A stretch of 64,000 nt of DNA from Lyophyllum atratum. Its lineage: Eukaryota; Basidiomycota; Agaricomycetes; Agaricales; Lyophyllaceae. Both the position numbers and the translations under genes were made by a program. Shown here piece by piece: positions 11,582 through 23,200 of this stretch. Every line of letters starts with the position of its first letter. Position 1 is the stretch's first letter. The stretch lies in NCBI GenBank assembly GCA_014905825.1, contig JACGCN010000023.1, forward strand, positions 496,001-560,000. Reading direction: 5' to 3'. The notes under the pieces were generated by a model, which was given only the letters and a program-made list of their open reading frames with translations, did no database searches and had not been told where the DNA came from.

Positions 11582-13591
11582 ATGTCTCTAGACTTGGAGG
11601 GTAACAAGGATCTCCAGAATAAGTCGGAGCTGTCTGAGGGCAAAGGATACTCCCATCGACTCGGATGGACTCGGCGCCTGTTGACCTGGGGTGTGGAATC
11701 TCGTGGTATGCTCTATGGATTTTGTTCGCGGAGTATCTTCTGATTATGGTATTGAAGGCATACAGCCAGTGTCTCCAGAAGAGCGTACCGATTCGCAGTT
11801 CAGCAAGATATTCTTCATCTTCTTCACGATGAACACCAATATCTTATCGTTAGTCTTAAAATCGTTCTTGGCCGCAGATTGCCAGTTAACCGTGCACAAG
11901 GTTTTCCGCGGGGACCCTAGGGCCCGTCATATTTGGCCTGGGCGTACAAGATTCTTGCTTGGTTATTTTATTCTTTAATCTATTGTGCTGTGCTCTCCCT
12001 GCATACTTGTAAGTACGCCGGTCTATCCCTTTCAATCGAGGTTGGAACTCATGCATAAATTCCCTCAATAGTACGACATGGGGCCCAAAGCTCGGCATGC
12101 GGCAGATGATCAGCTCGAGATACTCGTTTGGGTATGTAGATCCTATCCGCTCGTTTCTGGTCTCATACTCAGTGTTTTCAAGCTACTACGGCGTAATCAT
12201 ACCTTGTGTCTTGAACCTAATCGTGATGATGGGGTTCTCGGTCCTGAACAGTATTCTTGGTGGCCAGGCATTGGCGAGCGTTAACGGAAGGCTCAGTTGG
12301 ACGTATGCCAATTTTGTTCGCGAGGCACTGTGAAGAAGCTGAAAATCTTATTTCATAGCGTCGGCATCGTCATAATTGACGTCATCTCACTGCTGGTCAG
12401 TTTCTCTCTCTCCGAGTCGCAATCCCGTTGACATTGCATAGATTTCTTTCTGCGGATACAAAATCCTCAACTGGTGAGTTCTATCCGCCGTTCCCTCGGC
12501 TCCTCGCTAAGACCGTTATCTAGGTACGAACGGGTAGCTTGGATACCCGTCGTCATCTGCTTTGTCGTCGCCTTAGGCGTCGGAGGAAAGCATCTATCAA
12601 ATCCCCCTCCAGCTGAGCCCGCAACAGCGGCGGCGATTCTCAGTTTCGCGTCGACAATTGCTGGATTCGTCATCACTTATTCTCCATTAAGCTCGGATTT
12701 CACGACTTACTTTCGACCCAATGTCTCTAGGTAAATGACTCCTGTTGAGAGTCAATTTCCATCTCACGGCCTTTCTCTAGCTGGAAAATCTTCATCTATT
12801 CGTACCTCGGATTTCTGTTGCCCATAGTGAGCATCCATTCACTGCAGTAGTATGTTTGTCGCTGATGTGGATCATGTTAAATAGGTCACTCTACAGTGTC
12901 TAGGTGCAGCGGTTGCAGTAGCAGCCTCATCAGTTTCCAGACTGGGATGCTGGATACACGGGAGGAAATGTCGGCGGTCTTCTGGAAGCAATGCTTCACC
13001 CGACTAAAGGATTTGGGAAATTCCTGACAGTACTACTAAGCCTCTCGGTGACGGGGAACATCGCCGCGACATTCTATTCCTTCACCCTCAATTTCCAGGT
13101 TTTTATTCCCCCTCTCGTTGCCGTACCTCGTTACGTCTTTTCCCTCGTGGCGACTGCAATGTAAGCTTCTCTTCTACCGGCTCTATCCAAAGTCATGGAC
13201 TAATATCTGCTCAATTAGCGTCATCCCGCTCGCGATCGTAGGCTCTACCAGATTCTATGATACTCTCGTCAACTTCCTTGGGCTCATCAGTTACTGGGCC
13301 AGCGCATTCGCCGCTATCATACTCGTAGAGCATCTCGTCTTCAGGCGAAATGACCCAGGTGCTTATAATGTTAAGCATTGGGATGTTCCACGCCGCTTGC
13401 CGTCAGGAATCGCGGCCGTAGGTGCAGGAATAATGTCGTTTGGGCTTGTCGTTCCGAGTATGGAGCAGGTGTGGTTTGTCGGGCCAATCGCTAAAACCAC
13501 AGGTGACATTGGATTCGAAGTCGCGTTTGCGTTGAGTGTTCTATTGTATATACCCTTCAGAGCGTTGGAGCTCAGACTGTGGAGATCTTGA
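11582..13591 (+). CDS. NCS1-family purine-cytosine permease (Fcy2-like)
   Basis: A multi-exon membrane transporter that would import purines or cytosine by proton symport across the plasma membrane. The hydrophilic N-terminus (MSLDLEGNKDLQNKSELSEG) precedes about twelve hydrophobic segments. Family landmarks include TWGPKLGMRQMISSRYSFGY, the GFSVLNSILGGQALASVNG helix, ATIAGFVITYSPLSSDFTTY and IGLISYWASAF-like helices near the C-terminus. The pattern GPKxGxRQMxxxRYxFGY is characteristic of fungal FCY permeases. The ATG at 11582 starts the only Met-led exon and follows a TATA-like stretch by about 50 bp. One intron near 13160-13220 splits the codon of A-I-V. The length and helix count are complete for the family. 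The exact substrate is inferred. Confidence 0.88.
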
Positions 13592-13920
13592 TAGACATAT
13601 CATATTACATCGAGTAATCTTCTATAGACGGTCATGATCTAAATAGCAGAAATATATGTAGCGTAGCTTAGACCGTGAGTGACTTCGGGTCGAATCGCTT
13701 GTTCTTCCACTTTTTCCGAGCTCTTCTCCCTTGGAAATTGGAATCGGAGCGGCTGGATCTTATGTTTTTGCCGGAGGTGTGCGGGAAAGGTCGCCAAGAT
13801 AGTCTTTTGATCTGGGCGGCATGAAAATCTATCTGTTAAGCGCAAAGCATCTTATCAGATTGCGAACCCATCTTCCCCCACGAAACCACACCAACTTAGT
13901 GCAGAGTCCAGCGGAAAGGA

Positions 13921-15524
13921 ATGGCCAGCGCGAAGGCAGCAGCAAGCCGCCGTCTCCTCCCTATCCATAACCATACTTGCCCCATAGCAGACAAGGTCGA
14001 CAACCTTGTTTTAGTACTCCCTAGAGGCGGCAAAATTTTCAACACGACGATCGACACCAACGGAGCGGTGACACAATTGCAGCTCAATAAAACACCCATT
14101 CTGAACTATCATACTCTCTCCGATGTGTCTCTCGCACTCGAACTTTCCGCCGTCGGGACCAGATACGAGGGTGCAACAGAGCATGTCCCAAGGGCGAATC
14201 TACTCGACCTTTCTGCTCCAGGTGAACAAACCGCGAGCCTGAGAAATATCGCCATAGCAGACGCTTGGGCTGCCATATATGCCCTCTTCACTCTCTACCA
14301 CACCAACGAACACATTCCCATACGATTCACCGCGACCCCAAACGCAGAGGAGTTAATGGAATACCTAATGATCACAGGGCTTGGGCGAGTATACCAGGGA
14401 TCGAAAGAGGCCGCCTTGACCAAGGGGGTGATCTTTTTTTCAAGGGCAGCATTTTGGCAAGGGGCTGGGACTACTGGATACCATGACCGAGGCTGGCTCT
14501 TATCGCCGGCGCCGGTCTTTCCACTTATCCCATCGTTCACGAGGTCAGAGATGGTGATTGCTGCACACCCGTCGAGACCGCCGAAGCCACATGGAGGGCA
14601 GCCATTGTATCGTAGGTACTGTGCTGCTGTTGGCCAGACATTGGAGTTCGTCGTCTTCGACATCAGAGGGAACTCAGAGGGCGATGGAGGTCTATCTCAG
14701 CATATGGCTGCGTTTCACAGATGGCATAACGACGAGCGGGTGAACAGTGCCTGGGGAGAGCGAGGAAGCTTGGACACACACAGGGAATACGTCGAAAGGC
14801 TCCTCGCTGATCCCGGTGTGGTCCCAATTATGATGAGCTGGGATGGCGAGTTGATCGGTTACGTCCAAATCGTTTGGGTGAAAGAAAACCACGCTGCACA
14901 GCATTATCCAGCAGACGCCGTGGTAGGTGATTGGGAAAGAGGGATCCATGTCCTTGTCGGAGAAGAGAAATTTCTAGGTGGAGGAAGATGTGAGTGTTCG
15001 TTGACCGCGGTATTCGTTGGCTGATTTGAGCTCGCCAGCTGAGCTGTGGTTGCGATCGCTCGTGCACTACATTTTCCTCGCCGATGCAAGAACAAACCGC
15101 GTCATAGGAGAGCCCAAGGAAACCAACGTCGCCATTATCAAGGCAACTAAAGCTGCGGGCTTCCACGCTCATGCAGTAAGATCGACACCCCCGCTAGACT
15201 TGAGAAATACTGACATTCTTCACGGCACTTTAAACCATCGATTTCCCATATAAGAGATCTGCGTTGATCTTGAACCCTAGAGAGAGGTTTTTTCAGCAAG
15301 TCAGACCGGCTGTACTAATGGTAGATGGTTACTCGTCGGGAGAAGGGTTTGGCTCGTCCACCACCTTGAAGTTGAACTCCAAATGCCGAGTACCGATACA
15401 TACAGGCCCCAATAGCGGGAAATGCCCTCACCTAGCGCATGTTCCATCGTTTCGGCGGGCAAGTACATCCTTCGCTTCGGCCATGCTGAATATAGGGGAG
15501 AAGTGGATTGTATCTTGGATTTAA
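13921..15524 (+). CDS. SidF/SidL-like siderophore acyltransferase (GNAT fold)
   Basis: A long first exon (13921 to about 14991), then exon 2 ending near 15175 and a last exon. The C-terminal half carries the siderophore acetyltransferase signature (Pfam Acetyltransf_8): GELIGYVQIVWVKENHAAQH, DWERGIHVLVGEEKFLGGGR, LVHYIFLADARTNRVIGEP and a final RSALILNPRERFF. In ascomycetes such enzymes transfer an acyl or acetyl group from CoA to N5-hydroxyornithine for fusarinine or ferrichrome-type siderophores. The N-terminal half is the family's long non-catalytic region. No NRPS or ornithine monooxygenase is nearby. The expected DFPYKRSAL block is present at 15240-15266, but its frame has a stop just upstream and no AG acceptor, so the last junction is doubtful. 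Confidence 0.78.
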
Positions 15525-16313
15525 GTGGCAAGCCCAAGGCCGTCAAACTTGGAAGTTTCCAGCATGCTCGGAAGCCACCGAAATTCAAATAAACGGCTGA
15601 CGTAACGTCATTCAACTCTCCGACTCTGAACAGTGGCAGTGAACTCAGCCTGCTCCTCCCAACCCTCGTCCTCCCTAGCTGGCATTAGCTGACGCAAAGC
15701 TGACGTGTCACGAAAGTCTCCTCAACAACGACTTACCCATGATCTCAAAAGCATAGCTGCTTTCTCTCTGCCGAAGTGCAGAACTTGGGGGCCAACTCTG
15801 GGCAGACAATATCAGCGTCGACTTTCAGGATGCGGCCACTGTTGACAACACGCTGTTAAACCAACCGTCGCGGATGTGGTCCTTACGAAATTCAAAGTCT
15901 AAAGACGTGGACCAAGACACAGAGAACGAATGTTCGGGCTGTTGCGGCCGCAGGCGACTTCCCTTGTAGCGACTGAGGTTGACCTGGCGTTTCTATCTGT
16001 TCTTCTACTTCCTTACAGTCTGTCCAGTACTAGTGGTATAAAACGCATCGGCTTCTTCTTTTATTAGAGGATTTACTTGGGTTTGGCCGGAAACGCCGTC
16101 CAGATATGGAAAGTCAGTCAATGCAACAGCACACGGGGTTTTGCTGTATAACTCTTGATGTAAGCCTTGAAGTCTCTCACCGTGGAACTCGTGTTCCTCG
16201 GAAGGATATCCTTCATATTCATGCAAGGCCTTGTATTTCTATCGTCGTTCAGCGGCGCTCAGCTCTGTGGCTATGGCGACATTGTATATGTTATCGTTGT
16301 CCAAGATTCAAGC
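15525..16313. other. Gap between acyltransferase and DUF6534 gene
   Basis: The two flanking genes converge here. Only short frames are present, none with recognisable motifs. No repeats or RNA genes are seen. Confidence 0.5.
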
Positions 16314-17976
16314 CTATGACTCTACCTCAAATTTCTTCGCTGAGTCGTCACGGGTGACATGGGTTTCTTCCAACACCTCCATCCGAAACGGGCCCTGAGG
16401 AGCACTTTTGCATGCCAACTGGTGCTCTCGGGACCCTGCTGTGGGTTTTCCGTGGGGCATGATCTCACCCATGCTGATATCCTCTCCAAAGCAGGTATGT
16501 CGAATGATGCCTTTACGTGTCATGTAGATGCGATTGTTGAGAATCACCATGAGCGTGTTGGCATACCTGTAAAATAGCAATTAGAAAGATGATACACCGA
16601 GACCTGCACGACTTACAGCTTCCCAAGGATAAGACCACTATTTTGTTTGTTCATTCAAGGGGAAATCGTATTTCTATCGAGCAATGGAACTCACAAAGCG
16701 CCAGACACCGTCGATTTGGAGCCCTAAGGACGCTATAAGCCGACTCGTTCAACAAAGGTAAGAACTGGGATTTGTTACATTTACAGTCAAGACGATTACC
16801 AGCTGGACAATTGCAACAAAAGCTAATTCATTTACGTGAGCATCAGCAAAGCGGCCCACCTGCCAGGGAATGCGAACCTGTGAGTGAGTTTGTCTCCACT
16901 GTGAGTTGCACTATTTTGACCAGTAATGTGTCCGTTTCCGGGGATGCCGAATGTGTTCTCGCGCGCAGAAGCTGGAAAATTTCACTCACATTTGGACGCT
17001 TTCAAATCGAGCCAGGAACTTACTAGCCAGGTCATAATTACTGCGATCAATGTGTCGGCAAGGGCAGCACCGCCTAACCAAAACTGGAATTCATACTGTA
17101 AGAACCGGACTGGTGGGGACAGGAAGAAACCCACGGAAGCTTGGATGGTAAGCTTATGCAAGCGAGTAAGGTCGCCAAGCTCAAATCCCTAGAAATGCAG
17201 CGGAGTCATCGTAAGGTTGAGAGAACATAGAAAATAGCATACCCCAATCCCTTCAGCAATTGCCCCGCCCAAGGAAGCCACAGAAACCTGGGTATTTGAG
17301 TTTAAGCGTAAACAGGCTCCAGAGAACGGGACAACACACCAAGACAACCGAAATTGGAAGCCACATTGATCTTTGCAGGACCCAAATCCTCCAGCAGAAG
17401 AATAGTTGAACAACAAACGCAAGTATTCCGTCCAGAATCGGAACGTCCAGTGGTGAGATGAAGGTATCAGTCAAAGCGCGCATGTCTCCATATCCCGACG
17501 CATACCAGTGGAATGCGTCTGCCGAGGCAAGAGCTGTTTGGATGGTACCGAGAGTAAAAGTGCTGTACACTAGAGGCAAGAGGAATACAATATCAGTTTC
17601 GTGGGCATTCCAAAGGATGGATAGAGATACCGAGGTACTTAAGCTTTTTCGTGTCGCTTGGAAAACATTGCGCATAGATATCTGTAATCAATATCAGTCT
17701 TGTACCGTGATGATCTTGAGCATAGCATAATTCACAAGTTTGAATGACGAGGATTCCATACAGAAACCAGCTGAGCATCATTCCAATGAGCTAATGGAAG
17801 GATAATGGGTTTGACGGTGGTCAATATGCATGCACACTTGATAGGAGTCAGGACTTACAGGAGGGCCCGCTCTGGTAAATCACGATTACCGAGTTGAATA
17901 TGTGAATAAGCTCAGGAAAGACTCACAAAGACGCAATCGTGTTCGGAATCGGCGGCATCATAGTTACTAAAGCCAT
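16314..17976 (-). CDS. Seven-helix membrane protein, DUF6534-type
   Basis: A multi-exon minus-strand gene. The N-terminus reads MMPPIPNTIAS, then LIGMMLSWFLYGILVIQT (helix 1). Next are VYSTFTLGTIQTALASADAF, LDVPILDGILAFVVQLFFCW followed by RIWVL, PISVVLVC, SVASLGGAIAEGIG, QFWLGGAALADTLIAVIMTW and finally LGKLYANTLMVILNNRIYM. This order matches the large DUF6534 family of Agaricomycetes, whose function is unknown. The ATG at 17976 is the first of three closely spaced in-frame ATGs. The exon between helices 6 and 7 (about 16650-16900) is poorly resolved. The last intron (GTAAGT..ACAG) joins ILGKL to YANTL in frame. The hydrophilic C-terminal tail of about 70 residues ends at 16314. Confidence 0.78.
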
Positions 17977-18895
17977 GAAGCAAGTTATGCTTGGAACCTG
18001 GAGGGACTAGGAGTCACTGAGGCCGCTTTAGTCGTAAGACTGTTCTTGTGATGTGGAGTGTTCGTACTAAAACCGAGCTCTGTCGAAGTACCTGCCGACT
18101 CCCAATACTTACCCTATATATCCTCATTTGAAAGCAACACTGATACGCTGTGAGATGAGAATTACGAAGAAGGTTAATGCTCACCGTATCACATCAAGAC
18201 AACCTGTCCAAGGGGCTTCTCGGAAACTTAAAAAAGATCTTTTGCACGTTTGCAGGGCAGTGCCACGGTGATTTCTATAGGCCCCGGAAACTCGCATCTT
18301 GATAAATTTGCTCTTCTTGATTGCTCCTTGATCGTTTTTTCGGAAGCTTGCAGTGTCATTGTCCGCTCAACCCGTAAAAATATGACACTGACACACCTGT
18401 TCGTTCTACACTATGTTGTTCCCTGTGTGTGGCGCCCGGGCCATGGCGCTGGTACTTGCCGGCTGTCGTTGGAAGATTTCGACCAAAATACTTGAAGAAT
18501 GTGGATAAGTCTGTCTGATTTCGTCGTGTGGCTGAAAGATCGTATCATACGTCGCTTCACGGGAAACAAAGCTGTACCGATGTTTATGCCGTGAACTTAT
18601 GAGAGCACTATGCGGCTCTCCCAAGATAGATGTGCTGTCATTTTTTCGCCGAACGACGTATATGTACGATATGTACTTGTGGGTGTTACTACCATGGTTC
18701 TTCAGGCTTGCAGACAGGGCGACTCGGCATATCTTTATGTCTCTTCGGTTCCATGCGTGTACATTAGGTGACATAGTGATAATTGTCATGCGTTACTAGA
18801 TGATATGTATTCCGAGTCCCGTACCGTATAGATAATGATACAGCCTGAGAGCCAATGTACAAACGTTCACAATAGACCTAGAGTGTCTCCTCGAC
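17977..18895. other. Intergenic stretch
   Basis: Upstream of the DUF6534 gene and downstream of the next minus-strand gene. Short frames on both strands lack motifs. It probably holds a promoter and a 3' UTR. Confidence 0.45.
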
Positions 18896-19567
18896 CTACT
18901 CATAGATCATTTCGCCCTTGTCGTCGATGAGAAATGTGCCATTGGGCCCCAATGCCCGATGCACGTATATCGGATGACCTTCTTCGTCGAAGAGTAATGT
19001 ATCAGTGGGACCTAGCGCCTGGCGTCTCCCTGTAATCGTCCTGGAGGAGCTTGTATCACCTGGCGGCAGCGGAGGCTGGAATTGCTGCGCGGGCGGAAGA
19101 GGAGGTAGAGCGAGTGGTACTAGGAAAACGGGGTTTCGAACTTGGGATGAGCGCCTTTGCCGTTGACTCTCCCCGATCCCTCTGAGACTTCCTTCGTCGA
19201 TCTTCCCTAGAGGGGAGATTGGAGTAGACGCTCTATCTCTCTGGCCGCCCGTAGATTTGCGTGGCGCACCGGGATGAAGTTGGCTCACAGTCGAAGCGGG
19301 CGTGATGAACCGCTTGTTCACCACTGTATCTGCTACAACATCGGCATATTCAGGCGCAGTAGACATATCATCCATTCCAAGGTCAGAAATTTGTGACTCG
19401 TCTTCTACAGGGCCGTTCGAGTAGATCCATCGTTTGTGTGTTCCTTCGCCTGTAGCGGAAGGCGCTATTTCAACAATGGTTCCGCTAAACCGAAGGCCAG
19501 GGGGGCTGGTTTGCAGCCAAGAAGTGGGCTGTGTTGCTAGTTGTTTTGCTTTGCTTCGCGTGAGCAT
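18896..19567 (-). CDS. Uncharacterised 223-residue protein with C-terminal ALGP repeat
   Basis: A single-exon frame. The N-terminus is MLTRSKAKQLATQ, a short basic start. The middle is Ser/Pro-rich and probably disordered. The last 45 residues hold two related units of about 20 residues: ALGPTDTLLFDEEGHPIYVH followed by ALGPNGTFLIDDKGEMIYE. No known domain is recognised. A related motif occurs in the divergent neighbour that begins at 20384. The DNA-level start is the only ATG at the head of the frame. Confidence 0.6.
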   Translation of the reverse strand: MLTRSKAKQLATQPTSWLQTSPPGLRFSGTIVEIAPSATGEGTHKRWIYSNGPVEDESQISDLGMDDMSTAPEYADVVADTVVNKRFITPASTVSQLHPGAPRKSTGGQRDRASTPISPLGKIDEGSLRGIGESQRQRRSSQVRNPVFLVPLALPPLPPAQQFQPPLPPGDTSSSRTITGRRQALGPTDTLLFDEEGHPIYVHRALGPNGTFLIDDKGEMIYE

Positions 19568-20383
19568 AATGCTAGCTTGAAGATGTATGTCAGTATCAGA
19601 TCAAGGCAATTGGGCCACAGAATTACATACTTGGTTTGAGTTGATAGTTGGGTTGCGTTTTATCAAAGCTGGGCCTTTTCTTCCTTTATATACGTCGGAA
19701 TCTATCTGGTTGCGATTTATGGCCATCGTAGTCCTTTTGTCTTGTTTGATAATAGCACAAAGCTGTGCTTTCCTTTTTGGGGACAAGTGGCGTTCTCATG
19801 CACCCACTGCTTGACAAGGCTGGACGAGGTTACTAACACCCAACAAGAAGAAAAAAAACAAAACTTGCGATCATGGTCGTTCATACCCTTCATTCGTATC
19901 GGGTGCGACTTGCTTAAGATTGTAGGTCCAGCGCATGTGTCAGTGCTTTCGGTGGCACGGCGTAACGCCTTGGCATACAAATCACCATCATCTCGATATC
20001 TCATGGTCATGTGGGAGCACAATGGCTCAGATGCCACTTTCGTTGCCACTCGCCACTTATTGAGCGGGGCGGGAAGCTTTGGTCGAACAATGGAAGATTG
20101 ACCGGCCACGATCTCACAGGCGCCTACTCCCATTATTGATGGCCAACCGACCACTTGCCTTTTCAGGCTATTTTGGACGGCCTAAGCGGATTGGTTGGCC
20201 AGGATTCTGCTGCTCAAGACTGAAATGGTATGTGGAGGGGACAATGGCATAACTGCAACGCACCGATGTATAAATCGAGCTGAAGTCCGCTGCTGCTGGC
20301 CTGTATTACCCAACTTACACGCGATTCTACATCCATCGACATAAGCCGCCCCAAGCCGCCGTCAATTCTCACCTATAATCGTC
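19568..20383. other. Divergent intergenic region
   Basis: About 0.8 kb between two divergently read genes, so it should contain both promoters. There are no coding frames with motifs. A TATA-like TATAAAT lies at about 20270, 110 bp before the plus-strand ATG. Confidence 0.5.
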
Positions 20384-21976
20384 ATGTTCCAGACCCCGAA
20401 GAGGCTTTTTTCTATTGCCAGTAGAGCTGCGCAGCTCCTCCCCAAGGGCTACATGTCGCCCACTCGACTGTTCACTCGTTCACCGAAGCCCCGTGCCCGT
20501 ACCGAACCACCCCTACTCTCCGACAGTGACCACGCCCTTCTGTTCGGCGCTGGGGGGAAACCCCCTCGCAAAAGCGCCCTGGGCCGGAATGGGAGCTATC
20601 ATCACAGCATCTACGTTGAGCGTTTCGATGCAAGAAGGCGATACAATTCTTTCCTGAGGAAGAAACGAATCTACGAAGCAGAGAAAGCGGCGGCCGGTCC
20701 TTCGTCTACTACATTCCCCACCACATCCTCCTCCGTCCAGCCCCCTGCGTTTACCGTTCTCCAACGACAAGCACAGGCCTCCGTCGGCGACGATCCCGCC
20801 GATCCTTGCGACAAGATTTTCTTAGCTCAGCTGGCCAAACTCGGCGCACAGCCCAGCAACCTCGACCGTTTCGCGTCCATTGCGGCACACCATAAGGATC
20901 TCGAGAAGGAAAGGGCCATAGCGGACCGCGCCACTCGCGAACCTTCGCAGGCTAGGACTCAGGCACGGAGGATTCGCACGACACTGGAGCATGAGAAGCG
21001 AAAAGAGGAGTTCAGCAAGGCAATGGATAGCCGCCACCGTCGCGTTGCCGCGGAGTTGAAGCAAAAGGTGGCGGGTGACCGGGCTCGTAACCAGCGTCGG
21101 GAGGAAAAGGAGCTGCGTAGGGTGGAGGGACTGAGGAAGTCCAGGGAGAACAGGGACCGGGAGCTGATATTTCAGGCGCTGCGTGCCGGGCAACCGTTGA
21201 CGCCGGAGCTGTTGACGAGGAATGAGTTGATCACGGAGGTCACGAACGCGATCCACGAGGCTGACCGCTTGAAGGCCCAAACTCGTCGAGAGGAGGAGCA
21301 GCGAAGGCTTGCGATGCAGGAACAGCAACGCCTGGAGCGTGAGCGTTTGGCTAAGGAACGGGAAGAGCGGGAACGTCTTCGGCGGGCCGATGAAATGCGC
21401 CAACGCAAGGCATGGTATGATGAGGCTGAGCGCCGCCGCAGGGAGGAGGAGGAGTCCGCTCGGCAACTCGCCCGTGAAGTGGAGGCCCGTCGTCAGGCCG
21501 AGGCACGGCGCCAACGTCTCGCTGAGGCTGAGGCTCATTTACGTGCACAGGAGCACATCCGTCTTCAGGGCGAGCAAGCCCGTGCTGAAGAGCAAGCCCG
21601 CGCAGCAGAGCATGCTCGTCGTACGGCGCAGGACGCCCAGCCAGCGAACCCCTTCGAGCTTTACGATGCGAAGTGGAAGGCGTTAAAGGGCGCCGGTGCT
21701 CACTCAGATATCCATTTCTCGGCATTCCCTTGGCCTGTGTTTGTGGCCGTCACCCACCCCGACCACCTGACTTACAACGACATTGACCTGTTCTTGACAC
21801 ACCGAGGCATGGAGGGCAAGACACCGAAGGAGTACCTGAAGGCCGAGATCCTCAAATGGCATCCTGACAAGCTCGCCGCCCAGCTTCGAAAGGTGCTCCC
21901 AGAACATCGAGAGATGGTGAGGGAAGGTGGCGAGTTTGTTGCCAAAGTCCTCAATAACTTCATGGAGAAGTTCTGA
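20384..21976 (+). CDS. Coiled-coil protein with NFKBIL1/J-like C-terminal domain
   Basis: A single exon of 530 codons. The N-terminus is basic and Ser/Pro-rich and includes HALLFGAGGKPPRKSALGRN. Residues about 185-420 are a long charged coiled coil dominated by E, R, A and Q (for example REEEQRRLAMQEQQRLERER). The C-terminus has NPFELYDAKWKALK, FSAFPWPVF and LKAEILKWHPDKL, ending KVLNNFMEKF. The block PWPVF..ILKWHPDKL..VLNN resembles the end of NFKBIL1-like proteins and the HPD motif of J-domain proteins, and occurs in many basidiomycete proteins of unknown role. The ATG at 20384 follows TCGTC and heads the only long frame. Confidence 0.72.
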   Translation: MFQTPKRLFSIASRAAQLLPKGYMSPTRLFTRSPKPRARTEPPLLSDSDHALLFGAGGKPPRKSALGRNGSYHHSIYVERFDARRRYNSFLRKKRIYEAEKAAAGPSSTTFPTTSSSVQPPAFTVLQRQAQASVGDDPADPCDKIFLAQLAKLGAQPSNLDRFASIAAHHKDLEKERAIADRATREPSQARTQARRIRTTLEHEKRKEEFSKAMDSRHRRVAAELKQKVAGDRARNQRREEKELRRVEGLRKSRENRDRELIFQALRAGQPLTPELLTRNELITEVTNAIHEADRLKAQTRREEEQRRLAMQEQQRLERERLAKEREERERLRRADEMRQRKAWYDEAERRRREEEESARQLAREVEARRQAEARRQRLAEAEAHLRAQEHIRLQGEQARAEEQARAAEHARRTAQDAQPANPFELYDAKWKALKGAGAHSDIHFSAFPWPVFVAVTHPDHLTYNDIDLFLTHRGMEGKTPKEYLKAEILKWHPDKLAAQLRKVLPEHREMVREGGEFVAKVLNNFMEKF

Positions 21977-22384
21977 TGAAGTAGATGAGCGGGTTAGAAG
22001 GAGGGAAGGAAGGATGACGAACCATAGAACTGTACAAGATTTATTTATGCCCTATGCGATATGTTTATGTATTCACGATTTATGCCTTACGCCCAACTTT
22101 CTGTCGCCAAATGCGTCGCTTGTGCTCGACTTGGATCATCTTGCAAGAGGCGTGGAATGACGTGCTTAAGGTTCAAGGTCAGCAGACGGAGAGGAACGAC
22201 CATCGCTGGCTTCGTTCATCGATGATATCTATATATTGGGATTGTTCAGAACGCAATCAATGATGTATTTGTTCATCGACACCTAAAGCCAAAAAGTCAG
22301 AAGAGGACCGGATGTCATCACAACGAAAACTTACTATAGCTAGATAACATGCAGCATTAGAAGGATTAAATGTATTTACATAAA
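21977..22384. other. 3' intergenic region between convergent genes
   Basis: About 0.4 kb between the stop of the coiled-coil gene and the stop of mrpL16. AT-rich near 22330-22390, consistent with 3' UTR and polyadenylation signals. No gene is visible. Confidence 0.5.
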
Positions 22385-23200
22385 TTATGCTGTAGGTTGC
22401 TGCAGTGCGGCTTCGGTAGCCTCCAGGACAGCTATAGGTGCCTCAACCTTGGGAGATTTGGGAGGATGCAACAAAAGGTTGCCCAGGCGCGGAGGGGAAT
22501 TGCGGTCGATGAACTCCATGACTGTAGGTAGCTTGTCGGCTGCCTGCCGGAGCGCTGGGGGTTGGAAACGGTCAGGACGCGGGGTAGCCAACTTTGAATG
22601 AGTCATACCATCTCTGGCAAGCTCCTCACGGATGGGAGCACCTCCAATCTCGAAGATAACACGCCCCGTCGGGACACTGGGGATTCCGTGTCAACTGGTG
22701 ACTATAAGTATCTGGCAACCAGCACTCACCGAGTTGCCCAGTATTCGAACGTGCCCTTTCCTTTACCCATACGGGTTTCGTTACCCTGGAGAGTGAAGTT
22801 AGTATATGTGCATTTGCTGGGATTCTATACGCACCTTTATGCAAACAGGGATATCTGGGAATACGCGTAGGTAAACTTTACACCCTTTGATGACCTTGAT
22901 TTTCTTCTTAATGACCTCCTCCGCGGTCGTCAGCTGCTTCGCACTCAGGCGAGCGCCATTCCCCTTTATCCGGATGCCCCATTCTCCATACGCCAGCGTC
23001 GTCCCCTTGGTCGAACCTCCGGTCGGGATAGGGATGCGGCCTTTGTGACGTTTGATATGCTGGACCTGACGGGGTGCGAGCTGAGAGCGTGCTCGAGTAA
23101 AGATGCTCAGAGGGCCGAGAGCAGTGACTCGGTGGGTAGTCGACGAGGCATGGCCAGCCGTCGAGCCCACTAACCGCGACAGTGAAGAAAGAGAAAACAT
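22385..23200 (-). CDS. MRPL16: Mitochondrial large-subunit ribosomal protein uL16m
   Basis: Three exons. The N-terminus is basic and hydroxylated (MFSLSSLSRLVGSTAG), as expected of a mitochondrial presequence. Conserved uL16 blocks follow: KRHKGRIPIPTGGSTKGTTL, YGEWGIRIKGNGARLSAKQL, VFPDIPVCIK, then GNETRMGKGKGTFEYWATRV and GRVIFEIGGAP. The MGKGKG loop is the family signature that contacts 23S-type rRNA near the peptidyl-transferase centre. The C-terminal extension of about 80 residues is typical of fungal mitochondrial forms. The start at 23200 faces PRP3 across only 91 bp, so the two probably share a bidirectional promoter. Confidence 0.9.

Noticed and set aside
20822..21538. 238-codon minus-strand frame rich in Leu
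   Set aside because: Antisense of the coiled-coil gene; the Leu richness reflects the complement of Glu and Lys/Gln codons.
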